A DNA stretch of 36,985 bases from Lachnospiraceae bacterium. Its GTDB lineage: Bacteria > Bacillota > Clostridia > Lachnospirales > Lachnospiraceae. Every line of letters starts with the position of its first letter. Position 1 is the first letter of the stretch. This document shows positions 24,109 to 33,131 of this stretch, piece after piece. The stretch is taken from NCBI GenBank assembly GCA_022774505.1, contig JALFLW010000094.1, positions 1 through 36,985 on the forward strand, written 5' to 3'. A program made the translations under genes and the position numbers. Below the pieces are notes generated by a model. The model had not been told where the DNA came from and did no database searches. It saw only the letters and a program-made list of their open reading frames with translations.

Positions 24109-24975
24109 ATGAGTACTGAAATGCATCTTCACTATTTCACCCCTCAGAAAGATTTCCCTTTCTACATTCAATACGGCCATCATGACGAAAATATGTTTCT
24201 GCACAGCCATGCTGACTTCTCAGAGCTTGTCTTTGTATTAGGCGGTCGTGCCACACATATTGTCAATGATGAGGAATATTCCATCAAAAAAGGAGATGTA
24301 TTTGTCATTAATGAAAATACATCTCACGGTTACAAAGATCCCCACCATTTCCGGATCTGCAATATTATGTTTCAGGCGGATTATTTTATCCGGGATTTCG
24401 GCGATATCAAATCGCTGCCCGGCTACCATTCACTTTTTGTGATCGAGCCGGCTCTGACCCAGCTAAACGGTTTTCAGTCAAGACTCCGTCTTTCTCCCGA
24501 AAATTTTGAAGATTTCGACCGCCTGATCACAAGGATACACCAGGAATACATTTCTCATTCTACCGGTTTTCAGAGTATGACAAGTGGTCTTTTCCTTCAA
24601 ATGATCACCGCTTTAGCACGGATCGCCAGTGACACAACTCCCGAACCGTCTGACAGCGTCGTCTCTCTAGCTAATACCGTTGCTTATATGGAATATCACT
24701 TCCGGGAGGATATCACAATGGCGGATCTGGCTTCCATGTCCGGAATGTCCTCCCGCCATTTCCGCCGGGTATTCCAAAAAATCTATGGCACCAGTCCTTT
24801 AAAATATCTGCATACTCTCCGCATCCGCTCCGCTGCCCGACTTCTGCGAAGCACGGATCTGCCTGTGACGGAAATTGCGATCCGGAGCGGTTATTCCGAT
24901 GGAAATTATTTCTCCGGTAAATTCAAGCAGATCATGGGAATACCACCTCTTCGTTACAGAAACAGTCAGGAATAG
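24109..24975 (+). CDS. AraC-family regulator with cupin sensor domain
   Basis: A 288-residue transcription factor. Residues about 10-95 form a cupin-like sugar pocket (FYIQYGHHDENMFLHSHADFSELVFVLGG, in two parts around the HSH triplet). Residues about 185-285 hold the two helix-turn-helix units, with MADLASMSGMSSRHFRRVFQ and VTEIAIRSGYSDGNYFSGKFKQ. It is transcribed away from the GH43-GH5-GH43 operon, so the likely job is sensing a xylan- or glucan-derived sugar and activating that operon. AAGGAG precedes the ATG by about 10 bases. It ends 15 bases from the convergent thioredoxin reductase, with no clear terminator in between. Confidence 0.92.
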   Translation: MSTEMHLHYFTPQKDFPFYIQYGHHDENMFLHSHADFSELVFVLGGRATHIVNDEEYSIKKGDVFVINENTSHGYKDPHHFRICNIMFQADYFIRDFGDIKSLPGYHSLFVIEPALTQLNGFQSRLRLSPENFEDFDRLITRIHQEYISHSTGFQSMTSGLFLQMITALARIASDTTPEPSDSVVSLANTVAYMEYHFREDITMADLASMSGMSSRHFRRVFQKIYGTSPLKYLHTLRIRSAARLLRSTDLPVTEIAIRSGYSDGNYFSGKFKQIMGIPPLRYRNSQE

Positions 24976-24990
24976 AGCCTATCCTAATTT

Positions 24991-26031
24991 TTAGATCTTG
25001 TCACAATACTCACAGGCAGCCAATGCCGCAACCGCACCATCAGCAGCCGCCGTGGTAAGCTGTCTGACCCCCTTTGTTCTACAGTCTCCCGCAGCAAAAA
25101 CGCCCTCTGTCACAGTTTTACAGTCTTCTCCCGCTTTAATATATCCCTGTTCATCAACAGACAAAAACTCTAAAAAATCTCCATTGTCCGGAATCTGTCC
25201 TACCGCTATGAAAAGTCCTGCTGCCGGAAGTATCATTTCTTCCTTCTGCCGTTTATCCCACACATGAAGCTTTTCGAGATTTCCCTCTGCATCCTTATCC
25301 ATTCCTGTCACTACGCAGGAGCGAAGAATTTCTACATTTTCCTTTTGTTCCAGCATTTCCAGTTTTGACTGTTCTCCCCGAAACTCTTCCCTCCGATGGA
25401 TCAGATATACTTTTTCACAGTATTGCGACAAAAACGCAGCATCCTCCATGGCAGTATTTCCTCCTCCGGCAACAGCCACGCATCGCCCTCTGAAAAACAT
25501 ACCGTCACAGGTTGCGCAATAAGATATCCCATGTCCTATCATCTGCTCTTCTCCGGCCAGTCCCAGCGGACGATTTTTAGCACCTGTAGCTAATATCACA
25601 CTTTTTGTCAGATATCGGTGTGATTCTCCGTTTATATCGACAACTGCCTGAAAATACTTTTTCTCCTTCAAAGCCTCCTGTGCGGGGATCTGTGCTGCCT
25701 CCAGCTGCATTTTTTCTTCGGTCTTTTTATGCCCTGCACCATCCTCCGGTTCCTGACTTTCCCTTTTGCTCACCAGCTCTCTCACTCTTCCGGTCTGATA
25801 CTCCATTCCCAGATCCTTAGCCTGTTGATAAAGATTTTGTGCAAATTCAAACCCGGATATCTTAGCGATACCCGGATAATTTTCAATCTCCGGTGTCACA
25901 ACAATCTGTCCGCCATACATCTTTTCTTCCAAGACAATTACATTTTTTCCTGCTCTTCGTGCATAAATTGCAGCCGACAAACCGGCTGTACCGGCCCCCA
26001 CGATTAAAATATCATATATTTTTTCTTTCAT
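24991..26031 (-). CDS. trxB: Thioredoxin reductase (NADPH type) with internal insertion
   Basis: A 346-residue flavoprotein that uses NADPH to reduce thioredoxin. It has the FAD motif IVGAGTAGLSAAIYA (10-24), redox-active C172-x-x-C175 in YCATCDG, an NAD(P)-binding GGGNTA motif, and a closing FAD motif GVFAAGDCR. It is longer than the usual 305-315 residues. The difference is a charged Lys/Glu/Gln-rich insert at about 88-126, between FAD-domain strands. AGGAGG stands 4 bases before the ATG at 26031; the longer frame from 26073 is not supported. Thioredoxin lies just upstream on the same strand, with a hairpin between them. Confidence 0.94.
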   Translation of the reverse strand: MKEKIYDILIVGAGTAGLSAAIYARRAGKNVIVLEEKMYGGQIVVTPEIENYPGIAKISGFEFAQNLYQQAKDLGMEYQTGRVRELVSKRESQEPEDGAGHKKTEEKMQLEAAQIPAQEALKEKKYFQAVVDINGESHRYLTKSVILATGAKNRPLGLAGEEQMIGHGISYCATCDGMFFRGRCVAVAGGGNTAMEDAAFLSQYCEKVYLIHRREEFRGEQSKLEMLEQKENVEILRSCVVTGMDKDAEGNLEKLHVWDKRQKEEMILPAAGLFIAVGQIPDNGDFLEFLSVDEQGYIKAGEDCKTVTEGVFAAGDCRTKGVRQLTTAAADGAVAALAACEYCDKI

Positions 26032-26061
26032 AAGACCTCCTGATATCTTTTTTATTAACAA

Positions 26062-26087
26062 TAAAGCAGGCATATCTGCCTGCTTTA
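26062..26087 (-). terminator. Hairpin between trxA and trxB
   Basis: TAAAGCAGGCA (26062-26072) and its exact complement (26077-26087) form an 11-bp stem with a 4-base loop. On the minus strand the following bases are only partly T-rich, so this may be a leaky terminator or an mRNA-processing/stability hairpin that sets the trxA to trxB ratio. Confidence 0.55.
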
Positions 26088-26104
26088 CGATTTGTATATT
26101 CCTG

Positions 26105-26416
26105 CTACTGATGCATAAATGTCAACAGCTCATCCTTGCTCTTTACGCCAATGTCCTTAGCTGCCACCTGTCCATCCTTAAACAAGATCAGCATCGGTAT
26201 ACTCACAACCTTAAACTGCTGTGCCAGATCCATCTGTTCATCCACGTTGACCTTACATATCTTTACATCCGTAACTGTCTCTGCAAGCTCCTCAACTACC
26301 GGACCAAGCATCATACAGGGACCACACCAGGATGCCCAGAAATCGACTAATACAGGCTTCTCTGACTGTAAAACTTCCATCTGAAAATTATCAGCTGTCA
26401 CATGTACTACTGCCAT
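26105..26416 (-). CDS. trxA: Thioredoxin
   Basis: A 103-residue thioredoxin, the cytosolic dithiol reductant of ribonucleotide reductase, peroxidases and others. The active site WASWCGPCMMLGP carries both cysteines, and the cis-Pro is in VVSIPMLILF. The residue after the second Cys is Met rather than the common Lys. The start at 26416 follows GGTGATC, which can pair with the 16S tail. ATGs at 26428 and 26449 are less likely. It is followed by trxB on the same strand. Confidence 0.95.
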   Translation of the reverse strand: MAVVHVTADNFQMEVLQSEKPVLVDFWASWCGPCMMLGPVVEELAETVTDVKICKVNVDEQMDLAQQFKVVSIPMLILFKDGQVAAKDIGVKSKDELLTFMHQ

Positions 26417-26490
26417 AATGATCACCATGCCTTTCCCATAAAAATGCAATCTTCTGTATTTGTTTCTTATAATTCCCCTATTTCTAAATA

Positions 26491-27810
26491 TTATAACTGT
26501 GTCGATACAAAGATGTCATATATTGCTTTGATCGCATCATCAAAATCTTCGTTGCTGACACCGATAATGATATTCAGCTCCGAAGAACCCTGATCAATCA
26601 TCTTGACATTAATATTGGCATGTGCCAGTGCAGAGAAAATGCGTCCTGCAGTACCACGGTTTGACTTCATGCCACGGCCTACAACCGCTATCAATGCAAG
26701 ATCTGTTTCCAGATCGATCGTATCCGGATGTGCCAGACGATGAATCGCTGATATTACCTTCTGCTCTTTTTGTTCAAACTCCGGCTCATGTACAAATACT
26801 GTCATCGTATCAATTCCGGATGGCATATGCTCAAAGTTAATTCCATTTTCTTCAAACGCACTGAGCACCTTACGTCCGAATCCCACCTCGGAATTCATCA
26901 TGTCCTTCTCGACATTGACTGCGACAAATCCTTTCTTGCCGGCAATACCTGTAATTGTGTATGCGGAGTGATGACATGTGCTCTCAACGATCCAGGTTCC
27001 CTCGTCTTCCGGTGCATTTGTATTTCTGATGTTGATTGGAATACCAGCCTGTCGAACCGGGAACACGGCATCTTCATGAAGAACACTTGCTCCCATATAA
27101 GAAAGCTCACGAAGCTCGCGATATGTGATGATCTTGATCGGCTCCGGATTGTCAATAATACGCGGGTCAGCGATCAGGAAGCCGGACACATCTGTCCAAT
27201 TCTCATAACTGGTAGCATGCACTGCTCTTGATACGATAGAACCGGTAATGTCTGAACCACCTCTTGAAAATGTCTTAATCGTGCCATCCGCCTTTGCACC
27301 ATAAAATCCCGGTACAACAGCTCTCTCAACACCCTTTAAACGTTTCTTCAAAAGTTTATCTGTCTCTTCCGGCATAAAATTACCATTCTCATCAAAACGG
27401 ATGGCATCTGCCGGATCAATAAATTCATATCCCAGATAATTCGCCATGATAATGCCGTTAAGGTACTCTCCACGGGAAGCTGCATAATCCTCTCCTGCCT
27501 TCTCGGCAAAATTCTTCTCGATTACTTTGAATTCCTCATCCAAAGAAAGCTTTATATGCAGTCCGTTAATAATAGATTCATAACGCTCTTTAATCTTTTT
27601 CAAAGCACTGCCAAAGCTCTTTTCCTCCTTTGCCAATGCATAGCAGGCATATAACATATCCGTAACCTTGGTATCCTTGTCATTCCTTTTACCCGGTGCA
27701 CTTGGAACAACAAATTTTCTCTCCGGATCAGCCTTGATAATCTTGCCGACCTTTGAAAACTGTGTTGCACTTGCCAGAGAGCTTCCACCAAATTTTACTA
27801 CCTTAATCAT
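26491..27810 (-). CDS. Aspartate kinase with C-terminal ACT domains
   Basis: A 439-residue aspartokinase, which phosphorylates aspartate as the first step to lysine, threonine and methionine. The N-terminal kinase domain begins VVKFGGSSLAS and contains FSRGGSDITGSIVSRAV (substrate site) and TDVSGFLIADPRII. Residues about 290-439 form two ACT domains (VNVEKDMMNSEVGFGRKVL, and LALIAVVGRGMKSNRGTAGR), the usual place for feedback inhibition by lysine or threonine. The ATG at 27810 has AAAGGAG 8 bases upstream; the longer frame is rejected. The gap to the HD gene upstream holds a possible promoter and no riboswitch that I recognise. Confidence 0.95.
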   Translation of the reverse strand: MIKVVKFGGSSLASATQFSKVGKIIKADPERKFVVPSAPGKRNDKDTKVTDMLYACYALAKEEKSFGSALKKIKERYESIINGLHIKLSLDEEFKVIEKNFAEKAGEDYAASRGEYLNGIIMANYLGYEFIDPADAIRFDENGNFMPEETDKLLKKRLKGVERAVVPGFYGAKADGTIKTFSRGGSDITGSIVSRAVHATSYENWTDVSGFLIADPRIIDNPEPIKIITYRELRELSYMGASVLHEDAVFPVRQAGIPINIRNTNAPEDEGTWIVESTCHHSAYTITGIAGKKGFVAVNVEKDMMNSEVGFGRKVLSAFEENGINFEHMPSGIDTMTVFVHEPEFEQKEQKVISAIHRLAHPDTIDLETDLALIAVVGRGMKSNRGTAGRIFSALAHANINVKMIDQGSSELNIIIGVSNEDFDDAIKAIYDIFVSTQL

Positions 27811-27898
27811 TTTTCTAACTCCTTTATTTTCGATATCGTACTTCGCCTGCCAAAACAATATATGCTTCTGACAGATTTCCATTTACTTCTGATTTCTG

Positions 27899-27927
27899 AT
27901 AATACCCCGACAATCAATTTATCACAA
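27899..27927 (-). promoter_or_regulatory. Candidate promoter for aspartate kinase
   Basis: On the minus strand TTGTGA (27927-27922) and TATTAT (27904-27899) are separated by 17 bases. The match is moderate. The leader would be about 80 bases. Confidence 0.4.
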
Positions 27928-27960
27928 ATTTTATGATTTGAAAACCCATTTTCACACATT

Positions 27961-28452
27961 TCATTTAAAAAACATGGTCTTGCAGAGCCTTTTTCCCGAA
28001 TCAGTACGAAAAATCCTATCATATGCCTGTCGAATGGCCTCTCCGGATACTCCATCTTCATATAAGTTTACTAAAAAGTCTGCCTCGACCAGGATCTGAT
28101 AATCCATGCCGTCAATTTCCGTATATGTGTGGTGATGTCCTACCAGATAACTCACTCTCCTGATCACCCTTTCGGAATATCCGATCCGGCGAAGCAGCTT
28201 TTCTGCTTCTGCCGGTCCCTCTTTTTCCTGCATCTTTCCATCACAGCGGCCATATTTTTCTTCTGCCGGCTTGATCCCAATGTCATGAACAACCGCTGCT
28301 GTTTCCAAGATATGCTGCATCCCTTCATCCAGCTGTTCCAGCTCCCCGATCATCTTTGCAAACTGATATACCTTAATAAAATGCTGGATCCGTTTCGGAT
28401 CACCCTTATAATATTTTATCATTTCTCCGATCAAAATATTATTGTCCTTCAT
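27961..28452 (-). CDS. HD-domain phosphohydrolase
   Basis: A 163-residue protein of the HD superfamily of metal-dependent phosphohydrolases. The metal ligands appear as H24 (RIQHFIKV), H56-D57 (AAVVHDIG), and a HHH cluster at 106-108 (VGHHHTYTE) with D128 (LVEADFLVNLYED) closing the site. Small HD proteins of this kind act on nucleotides or similar phosphoesters; the substrate is unknown. GGTGATC two bases before the ATG at 28452 supports that start, and AAAGG is farther up. The ATG at 28464 is an alternative. It is upstream of the aspartate kinase but separated by 150 bases. Confidence 0.88.
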   Translation of the reverse strand: MKDNNILIGEMIKYYKGDPKRIQHFIKVYQFAKMIGELEQLDEGMQHILETAAVVHDIGIKPAEEKYGRCDGKMQEKEGPAEAEKLLRRIGYSERVIRRVSYLVGHHHTYTEIDGMDYQILVEADFLVNLYEDGVSGEAIRQAYDRIFRTDSGKRLCKTMFFK

Positions 28453-28549
28453 ATGATCACCCATTCCTTTCTACTCATTCCGTAAACTCCCGCTGCAGAA
28501 ACAAAGCTTTGCGGTAAAAAATCTGTAAACCCGGAATCACAAATAAATA

Positions 28550-28593
28550 TCTGTAAAAGAAAGAAGAGGCTGCTGCATAAATGCAACAACCTC
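28550..28593 (-). terminator. Terminator after pyruvate:ferredoxin oxidoreductase
   Basis: On the minus strand GAGGTTGTTGCAT (28593 downward) pairs with ATGCAGCAGCCTC (ending 28566) over 13 bp, using two G-U pairs, with a 2-base loop. A U-rich tract TTCTTTCTTTTA follows at 28565-28554. Confidence 0.75.
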
Positions 28594-28651
28594 CTCGTAG
28601 TTACTTCACAATATGATCTCTATCCTATCACATAGGATAAACCCGGTAGAA

Positions 28652-31600
28652 TTATTTATAAAGCTCTACCAGTTTCTGCAGATGCTCGTAACGTGCCTTA
28701 GCAGCATCCTCAGACTCCTTGAACAGTCTCTCTGCTCTCTCTGGGAATGGCTTGATCAGACGTGTATAACGAGCCTCGTTATTCAGGAATGCCTGATAAT
28801 CATCGAAGTTTACACCCTTCTCAGATGTGAAGCTGAATGGATTCTTTCCTTCTGACTTCAGAGCAGGGTTGAATGAGAAGAGATTCCAGTAACCAGCCTT
28901 AACAGCCTTCTTCATCTCTTCCTGACAGTGGTTCATACCACCCTTAGCGATTCCGTGAAGCTCACATGGAGCATAACCGATGATAAGAGATGGTCCGTTA
29001 TATGCCTCAGCCTCAGCGATCGCCTTTACAGCCTGTGCAGGATTTGCACCAAGAGCGATCTGTGCTACATATACATAACCATAGCTCATAGCGATCTCTG
29101 CAAGGGATTTCTTTCCAATCTCCTTACCGGCAGCAGCAAACTGACAAACTTCACCGATGTTAGAAGCCTTTGATGCCTGTCCACCTGTATTAGAATACAT
29201 CTCTGTATCAAATACCATTACATTGACATTCTCACCGGATGCAAGAACATGGTCAAGACCACCAAATCCGATATCATATGCCCAGCCGTCACCACCGAAG
29301 ATCCATACAGACTTCTTAGAAAGATAATCTTTCTTAGCAAGTACTGCTTTTGACTTCTCACAGCCACACTTCTCCAGCTCAGCGATCAGTGCCTTTGTAG
29401 GCTCTACATTTGCCTTTGTGTCATCCTTTGTCTCAAGATATTTATCAATTGCAGCCTTAACATCAGCAGATGCATCATCAGAAGCTGCGATCTCTTTCAG
29501 AGTCTCAATTGCCTGATCACGAAGATACTTCTGACCTACATACATACCAAGACCATGCTCTGCATTATCCTCAAACAGAGAGTTTGACCATGCCGGTCCC
29601 TTCTTGCTGTCCTTGTTTACTGTATATGGTGAAGTTGCAGCCGGGTTACCCCAGATAGAAGAACATCCTGTTGCATTTGAGATGTACATCTGCTCACCAA
29701 ACAGCTGTGTTACAAGACGTGCATAAGATGTCTCTGCACAACCTGCACAGCTTCCTGAGAACTCAAGGAGTGGCTGGTTGAACTGGCTTCCCTTAGGAGT
29801 TGTATCTGCAAATCCGCTGTCTTTCTTGCTGACATTTGCTACCAGGTAATCAAATACCGGCTGCTGATCTGCCTGAGACTCCTGTGGTACCATCTTGATA
29901 GCACCATCTGCTGCCTTAGGACATACTGTAATACACTCACCGCATCCCATACAATCCAAAGGAGATACACTCATAACGAACTTGTACTCGCCTGCCTTTG
30001 GCTTTGTATCAGAAAGCTTGATCTGCTCAGGAGCAGCCTTAACCTCATCCTCAGAAAGGAGGAATGGACGAATTGTTGCATGAGAACATACAAATGCACA
30101 GTTGTTACACTGGATACATGTATTTGGATCCCATACAGGAACTGTTACGGCTGTACCACGCTTCTCGTATGCAGAAGCACCTGTCTCGAACTGACCATCC
30201 GGATTCTCAACAAATGCGGATACAGGAAGGCTGTCACCATCCATCTTAGAGATCGGCTCAAGAAGATTCTTAACAAGCTTAACAACCTCAGGACGTCCCT
30301 CTAATTCCTTAGCAGGAGCATCCGGTGCAGGATTCTTCCATGAATCCGGAACTTCTACTTTATGAACTGCATCAAGTCCGGCATCAATTGCCTTGTAGTT
30401 CATCTCTACGACAGCATCACCCTTCTTAGAATAAGACTTCTTAGCTGCCTGCTTCATAAACTCAACAGCATCATCGATAGGCATTACATCGGCCAGTTTG
30501 AAGAATGCTGACTGGAGGATCGTATTTGTACGCTTGCCCATACCGATCTCAATGGCCTTATCGATCGCATTGATCGTGTAAAGCTGGATATTATTATCAG
30601 CGATATATTTCTTTGCCTCAGCATTCAGATGCTTGTCAAGCTCTTCATCTGACCACTGGCAGTTGATCATGAATACTCCACCCGGCTTAACATCCTGAAC
30701 CATCTTCATACCCTGAATAACATATGCAGGATTATGACATGCTACGAAATCAGCCTGATTGATGTAGTAAGGACTCTTGATCGGATTATCACCAAAACGA
30801 AGATGGGAGATCGTGATACCACCGGTCTTCTTGGAATCATACTGGAAGTATGCCTGAATATACTTATCTGTATGGTCACCGATGATCTTTGTAGAGTTCT
30901 TATTAGCACCTACAGTACCGTCTCCACCAAGACCCCAGAATTTGCACTCTTTTGTACCAGGTGCAGATGTGATCGGAGCCGGCTTAACCTCTGGAAGACT
31001 GAGATTTGTAACATCGTCTACGATACCGATAGTGAAACGAGGCTTAGGAGCATCTTTCTTCAGCTCTGTATAAATAGCAAATACAGATGAAGGAGGAGTA
31101 TCCTTAGAACCAAGACCATAACGGCCACCTGTAAGAATAACATCATTCATGCCAGCCTCACGAAGAGTAGCTGCAACATCGAGGTATAAAGGATCACCAA
31201 GAGAACCAGGCTCCTTTGTACGATCAAGAACAGCGATCTTCTTTGCAGTCTTAGGGATAACTTTCAGAAGAGCCTCTGAAGACCACGGACGATACAGACG
31301 AACCTTGATAAGTCCGACTTTCTCTCCGGCCTTTGTCAGATAATCAATTACTTCCTCTGCAACATCACAGATAGATCCCATTGCAATGATAACACGATCT
31401 GCATCAGGAGCACCGTAATAATTGAAAAGACCATAATCTGTGCCAAGCTTCTCATTGATCTTGCCCATGTACTTCTCTACTACTGCAGGAAGCTCATCAT
31501 AAGCCTTATTACAAGCCTCACGATGCTGGAAGAATACATCACCATTCTCATGGGAACCACGAGCTGCAGGATGCTCCGGATTCAGTGCATGTGCACGGAA

Positions 31601-32206
31601 CTCCTCAACTGCATCCATCGGACACATCTCTTTCAGATCCTCATAATCCCATTTTTCAATCTTCTGAATCTCGTGGGAAGTACGGAAACCATCAAAGAAG
31701 TTAATAAATGGAACCTTACCCTCAAGTGCTGCAAGATGTGCAACCGGGCTCAAGTCCATAACTTCCTGTGGGTTTGTCTCAGCCAGCATAGCAAAACCGG
31801 TCTGACGACAAGCATAAACGTCACTATGATCACCAAAGATGTTCAGTGCATGTGTAGATACTGTACGTGCAGATACATCAAATACACATGGTAACTGCTC
31901 ACCGGCAATCTTATACATATTAGGGATCATCAACAGAAGACCCTGAGATGCTGTAAATGTAGTAGTAAGTGCACCTGCTGCAAGGGAACCGTGTACAGTA
32001 CCTGCTGCACCTGCCTCAGACTCCATCTCTACAACCTTTACGGTATTTCCAAAGATATTCTTCTGTCCTGCTGCTGACCACTGGTCAACAGAATCAGCCA
32101 TAGGGCTGGAAGGTGTGATAGGATAAATACCTGCTACTTCTGTGTAGGCATATGCTACATGAGCTGCGGCAGTATTTCCATCCATTGATTGTTTAGCTCT
32201 TGCCAT
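28652..32206 (-). CDS. nifJ: Pyruvate:ferredoxin (flavodoxin) oxidoreductase
   Basis: A 1184-residue single-chain enzyme that oxidises pyruvate to acetyl-CoA and CO2 while reducing ferredoxin, central to anaerobic metabolism. In order are the pyrimidine domain (AYAYTEVAGIYPITPSSPMA), the coenzyme A-binding domain, a gamma-type domain (FWGLGGDGTVGANKNSTKII), two 4Fe-4S clusters (CIQCNNCAFVC and CMGCGECITVC), a cluster-proximal CAGCAE motif, and the ThDP domain (FGGDGWAYDIGFGGLDHVLASG, in two parts). The length is normal for the family. AAGGAGG lies 11 bases before the ATG. It is flanked by its own promoter and terminator, so it is monocistronic. Codon choice is highly uniform, consistent with strong expression (inference). 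Confidence 0.98.
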   Translation of the reverse strand: MARAKQSMDGNTAAAHVAYAYTEVAGIYPITPSSPMADSVDQWSAAGQKNIFGNTVKVVEMESEAGAAGTVHGSLAAGALTTTFTASQGLLLMIPNMYKIAGEQLPCVFDVSARTVSTHALNIFGDHSDVYACRQTGFAMLAETNPQEVMDLSPVAHLAALEGKVPFINFFDGFRTSHEIQKIEKWDYEDLKEMCPMDAVEEFRAHALNPEHPAARGSHENGDVFFQHREACNKAYDELPAVVEKYMGKINEKLGTDYGLFNYYGAPDADRVIIAMGSICDVAEEVIDYLTKAGEKVGLIKVRLYRPWSSEALLKVIPKTAKKIAVLDRTKEPGSLGDPLYLDVAATLREAGMNDVILTGGRYGLGSKDTPPSSVFAIYTELKKDAPKPRFTIGIVDDVTNLSLPEVKPAPITSAPGTKECKFWGLGGDGTVGANKNSTKIIGDHTDKYIQAYFQYDSKKTGGITISHLRFGDNPIKSPYYINQADFVACHNPAYVIQGMKMVQDVKPGGVFMINCQWSDEELDKHLNAEAKKYIADNNIQLYTINAIDKAIEIGMGKRTNTILQSAFFKLADVMPIDDAVEFMKQAAKKSYSKKGDAVVEMNYKAIDAGLDAVHKVEVPDSWKNPAPDAPAKELEGRPEVVKLVKNLLEPISKMDGDSLPVSAFVENPDGQFETGASAYEKRGTAVTVPVWDPNTCIQCNNCAFVCSHATIRPFLLSEDEVKAAPEQIKLSDTKPKAGEYKFVMSVSPLDCMGCGECITVCPKAADGAIKMVPQESQADQQPVFDYLVANVSKKDSGFADTTPKGSQFNQPLLEFSGSCAGCAETSYARLVTQLFGEQMYISNATGCSSIWGNPAATSPYTVNKDSKKGPAWSNSLFEDNAEHGLGMYVGQKYLRDQAIETLKEIAASDDASADVKAAIDKYLETKDDTKANVEPTKALIAELEKCGCEKSKAVLAKKDYLSKKSVWIFGGDGWAYDIGFGGLDHVLASGENVNVMVFDTEMYSNTGGQASKASNIGEVCQFAAAGKEIGKKSLAEIAMSYGYVYVAQIALGANPAQAVKAIAEAEAYNGPSLIIGYAPCELHGIAKGGMNHCQEEMKKAVKAGYWNLFSFNPALKSEGKNPFSFTSEKGVNFDDYQAFLNNEARYTRLIKPFPERAERLFKESEDAAKARYEHLQKLVELYK

Positions 32207-32242
32207 TTGTATAGAATCCTCCTTAATATAGTTTCTGATAAC

Positions 32243-32271
32243 ATTTTATCACTTAAAAAATCAAATGTAAA
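32243..32271 (-). promoter_or_regulatory. Promoter of pyruvate:ferredoxin oxidoreductase
   Basis: On the minus strand TTTACA (32271-32266) and TAAAAT (32248-32243) have a 17-base spacer, one mismatch each from the vegetative consensus. Initiation near 32236 gives a leader of about 30 bases that includes AAGGAGG. Confidence 0.7.
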
Positions 32272-32399
32272 GAATGGGAGGTTCATTTTTGTCGGAAAAC
32301 TGCGAACTTAACAAAAAATTTACACTTTTTTCACCCTAGTGATAATGCTGTTTTTTATCAATAACAGCACCGCCTCCGACTGCCGGAACCGGGTATAGG

Positions 32400-33080
32400 C
32401 TATACCAGAACAAACACGGCCTTTCCGTCAGAAAGAGAGATACGGCTTCCTACCGGCACCTGCACCGGTATACCTTCATGCAGCTCGTCCCCGCCCAACA
32501 CATACGTACCATTTGTAGAAAAGTCAGCGATCAAAAAACCCTCCTCAGGTCCCAGATAACTAATAGAGCAGTGCTTTCTGCTGATCTCCGGCGTTTCAAA
32601 GATCACATCCGCTTCCTCCGGATCCCTGCCGATCACAACGTCTTCATCTCTCCGGATCGGGATCAGGGTTCCTTCATAGGTTCCAGAAATCCCCTGCAGG
32701 ATTCCCCACTCCCCCCGGCTCCTCCTCTGGCGCAGCCACATCTGTAACTCATCTACTCTCCTGCATATTAAATCATGATAATACGGGCTGATCGCGATCA
32801 GCCTGTTATCCAAAAGGATATGAGCCGGATATATGGCTGCGATCGCTTTGCACGACACCAGGTAATTCTGATGGCAGCGTATAAAATGCGTACCATCTAA
32901 CATTTCCCACAGATCATCCAGATTCCCCTCAAAACTGATCTGGTGCTCATCCATCATTGTGGCAAAAACACGAGTTGCCCTTCCCTCAAAATATTTGATC
33001 TCGTCCAGTTCCAGTTCCAATTTATTGCCATGAAAATCTATCCTCAGATTCTCTCCATTTCTTTCCATATAAATGACCAT
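32400..33080 (-). CDS. LytTR DNA-binding domain fused to FHA domain
   Basis: A 226-residue protein with two known modules in an unusual order. Residues about 8-118 are a LytTR domain (ELDEIKYFEGRATRVFATM, then HFIRCHQNYLVSCKAI and IAISPYYHDLICRRV). Residues about 130-226 are an FHA domain, which reads phosphothreonine, with VVIGRDPEE, ISRKHCSI and DFSTNGTYVLGG keeping the Arg, Ser/His and Asn-Gly signatures. It has no receiver domain, signal peptide or membrane segment. It may therefore tie Ser/Thr kinase signalling to transcription. The start is uncertain: the ATG at 33080 is very close to its AAAGG and the ATG at 33068 is 14 bases from it. It follows the M14 gene by 51 bases. Confidence 0.85.
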   Translation of the reverse strand: MVIYMERNGENLRIDFHGNKLELELDEIKYFEGRATRVFATMMDEHQISFEGNLDDLWEMLDGTHFIRCHQNYLVSCKAIAAIYPAHILLDNRLIAISPYYHDLICRRVDELQMWLRQRRSRGEWGILQGISGTYEGTLIPIRRDEDVVIGRDPEEADVIFETPEISRKHCSISYLGPEEGFLIADFSTNGTYVLGGDELHEGIPVQVPVGSRISLSDGKAVFVLV

Positions 33081-33131
33081 ACCTTTCTATATTTTATCTT
33101 TCCGCGTAATTACCCTGTCATATCCCGAAAA

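Noticed and set aside
27811-27960. Lysine riboswitch upstream of aspartate kinase
   Set aside because: The 150-base gap shows no L-box-like conserved blocks and no terminator. Only a moderate promoter is visible.
30734-31090. Long plus-strand frames inside the PFOR gene and similar frames inside the hydrolase and PTS genes
   Set aside because: They lie wholly within well-supported genes on the other strand, lack ribosome sites and show no recognisable domain.
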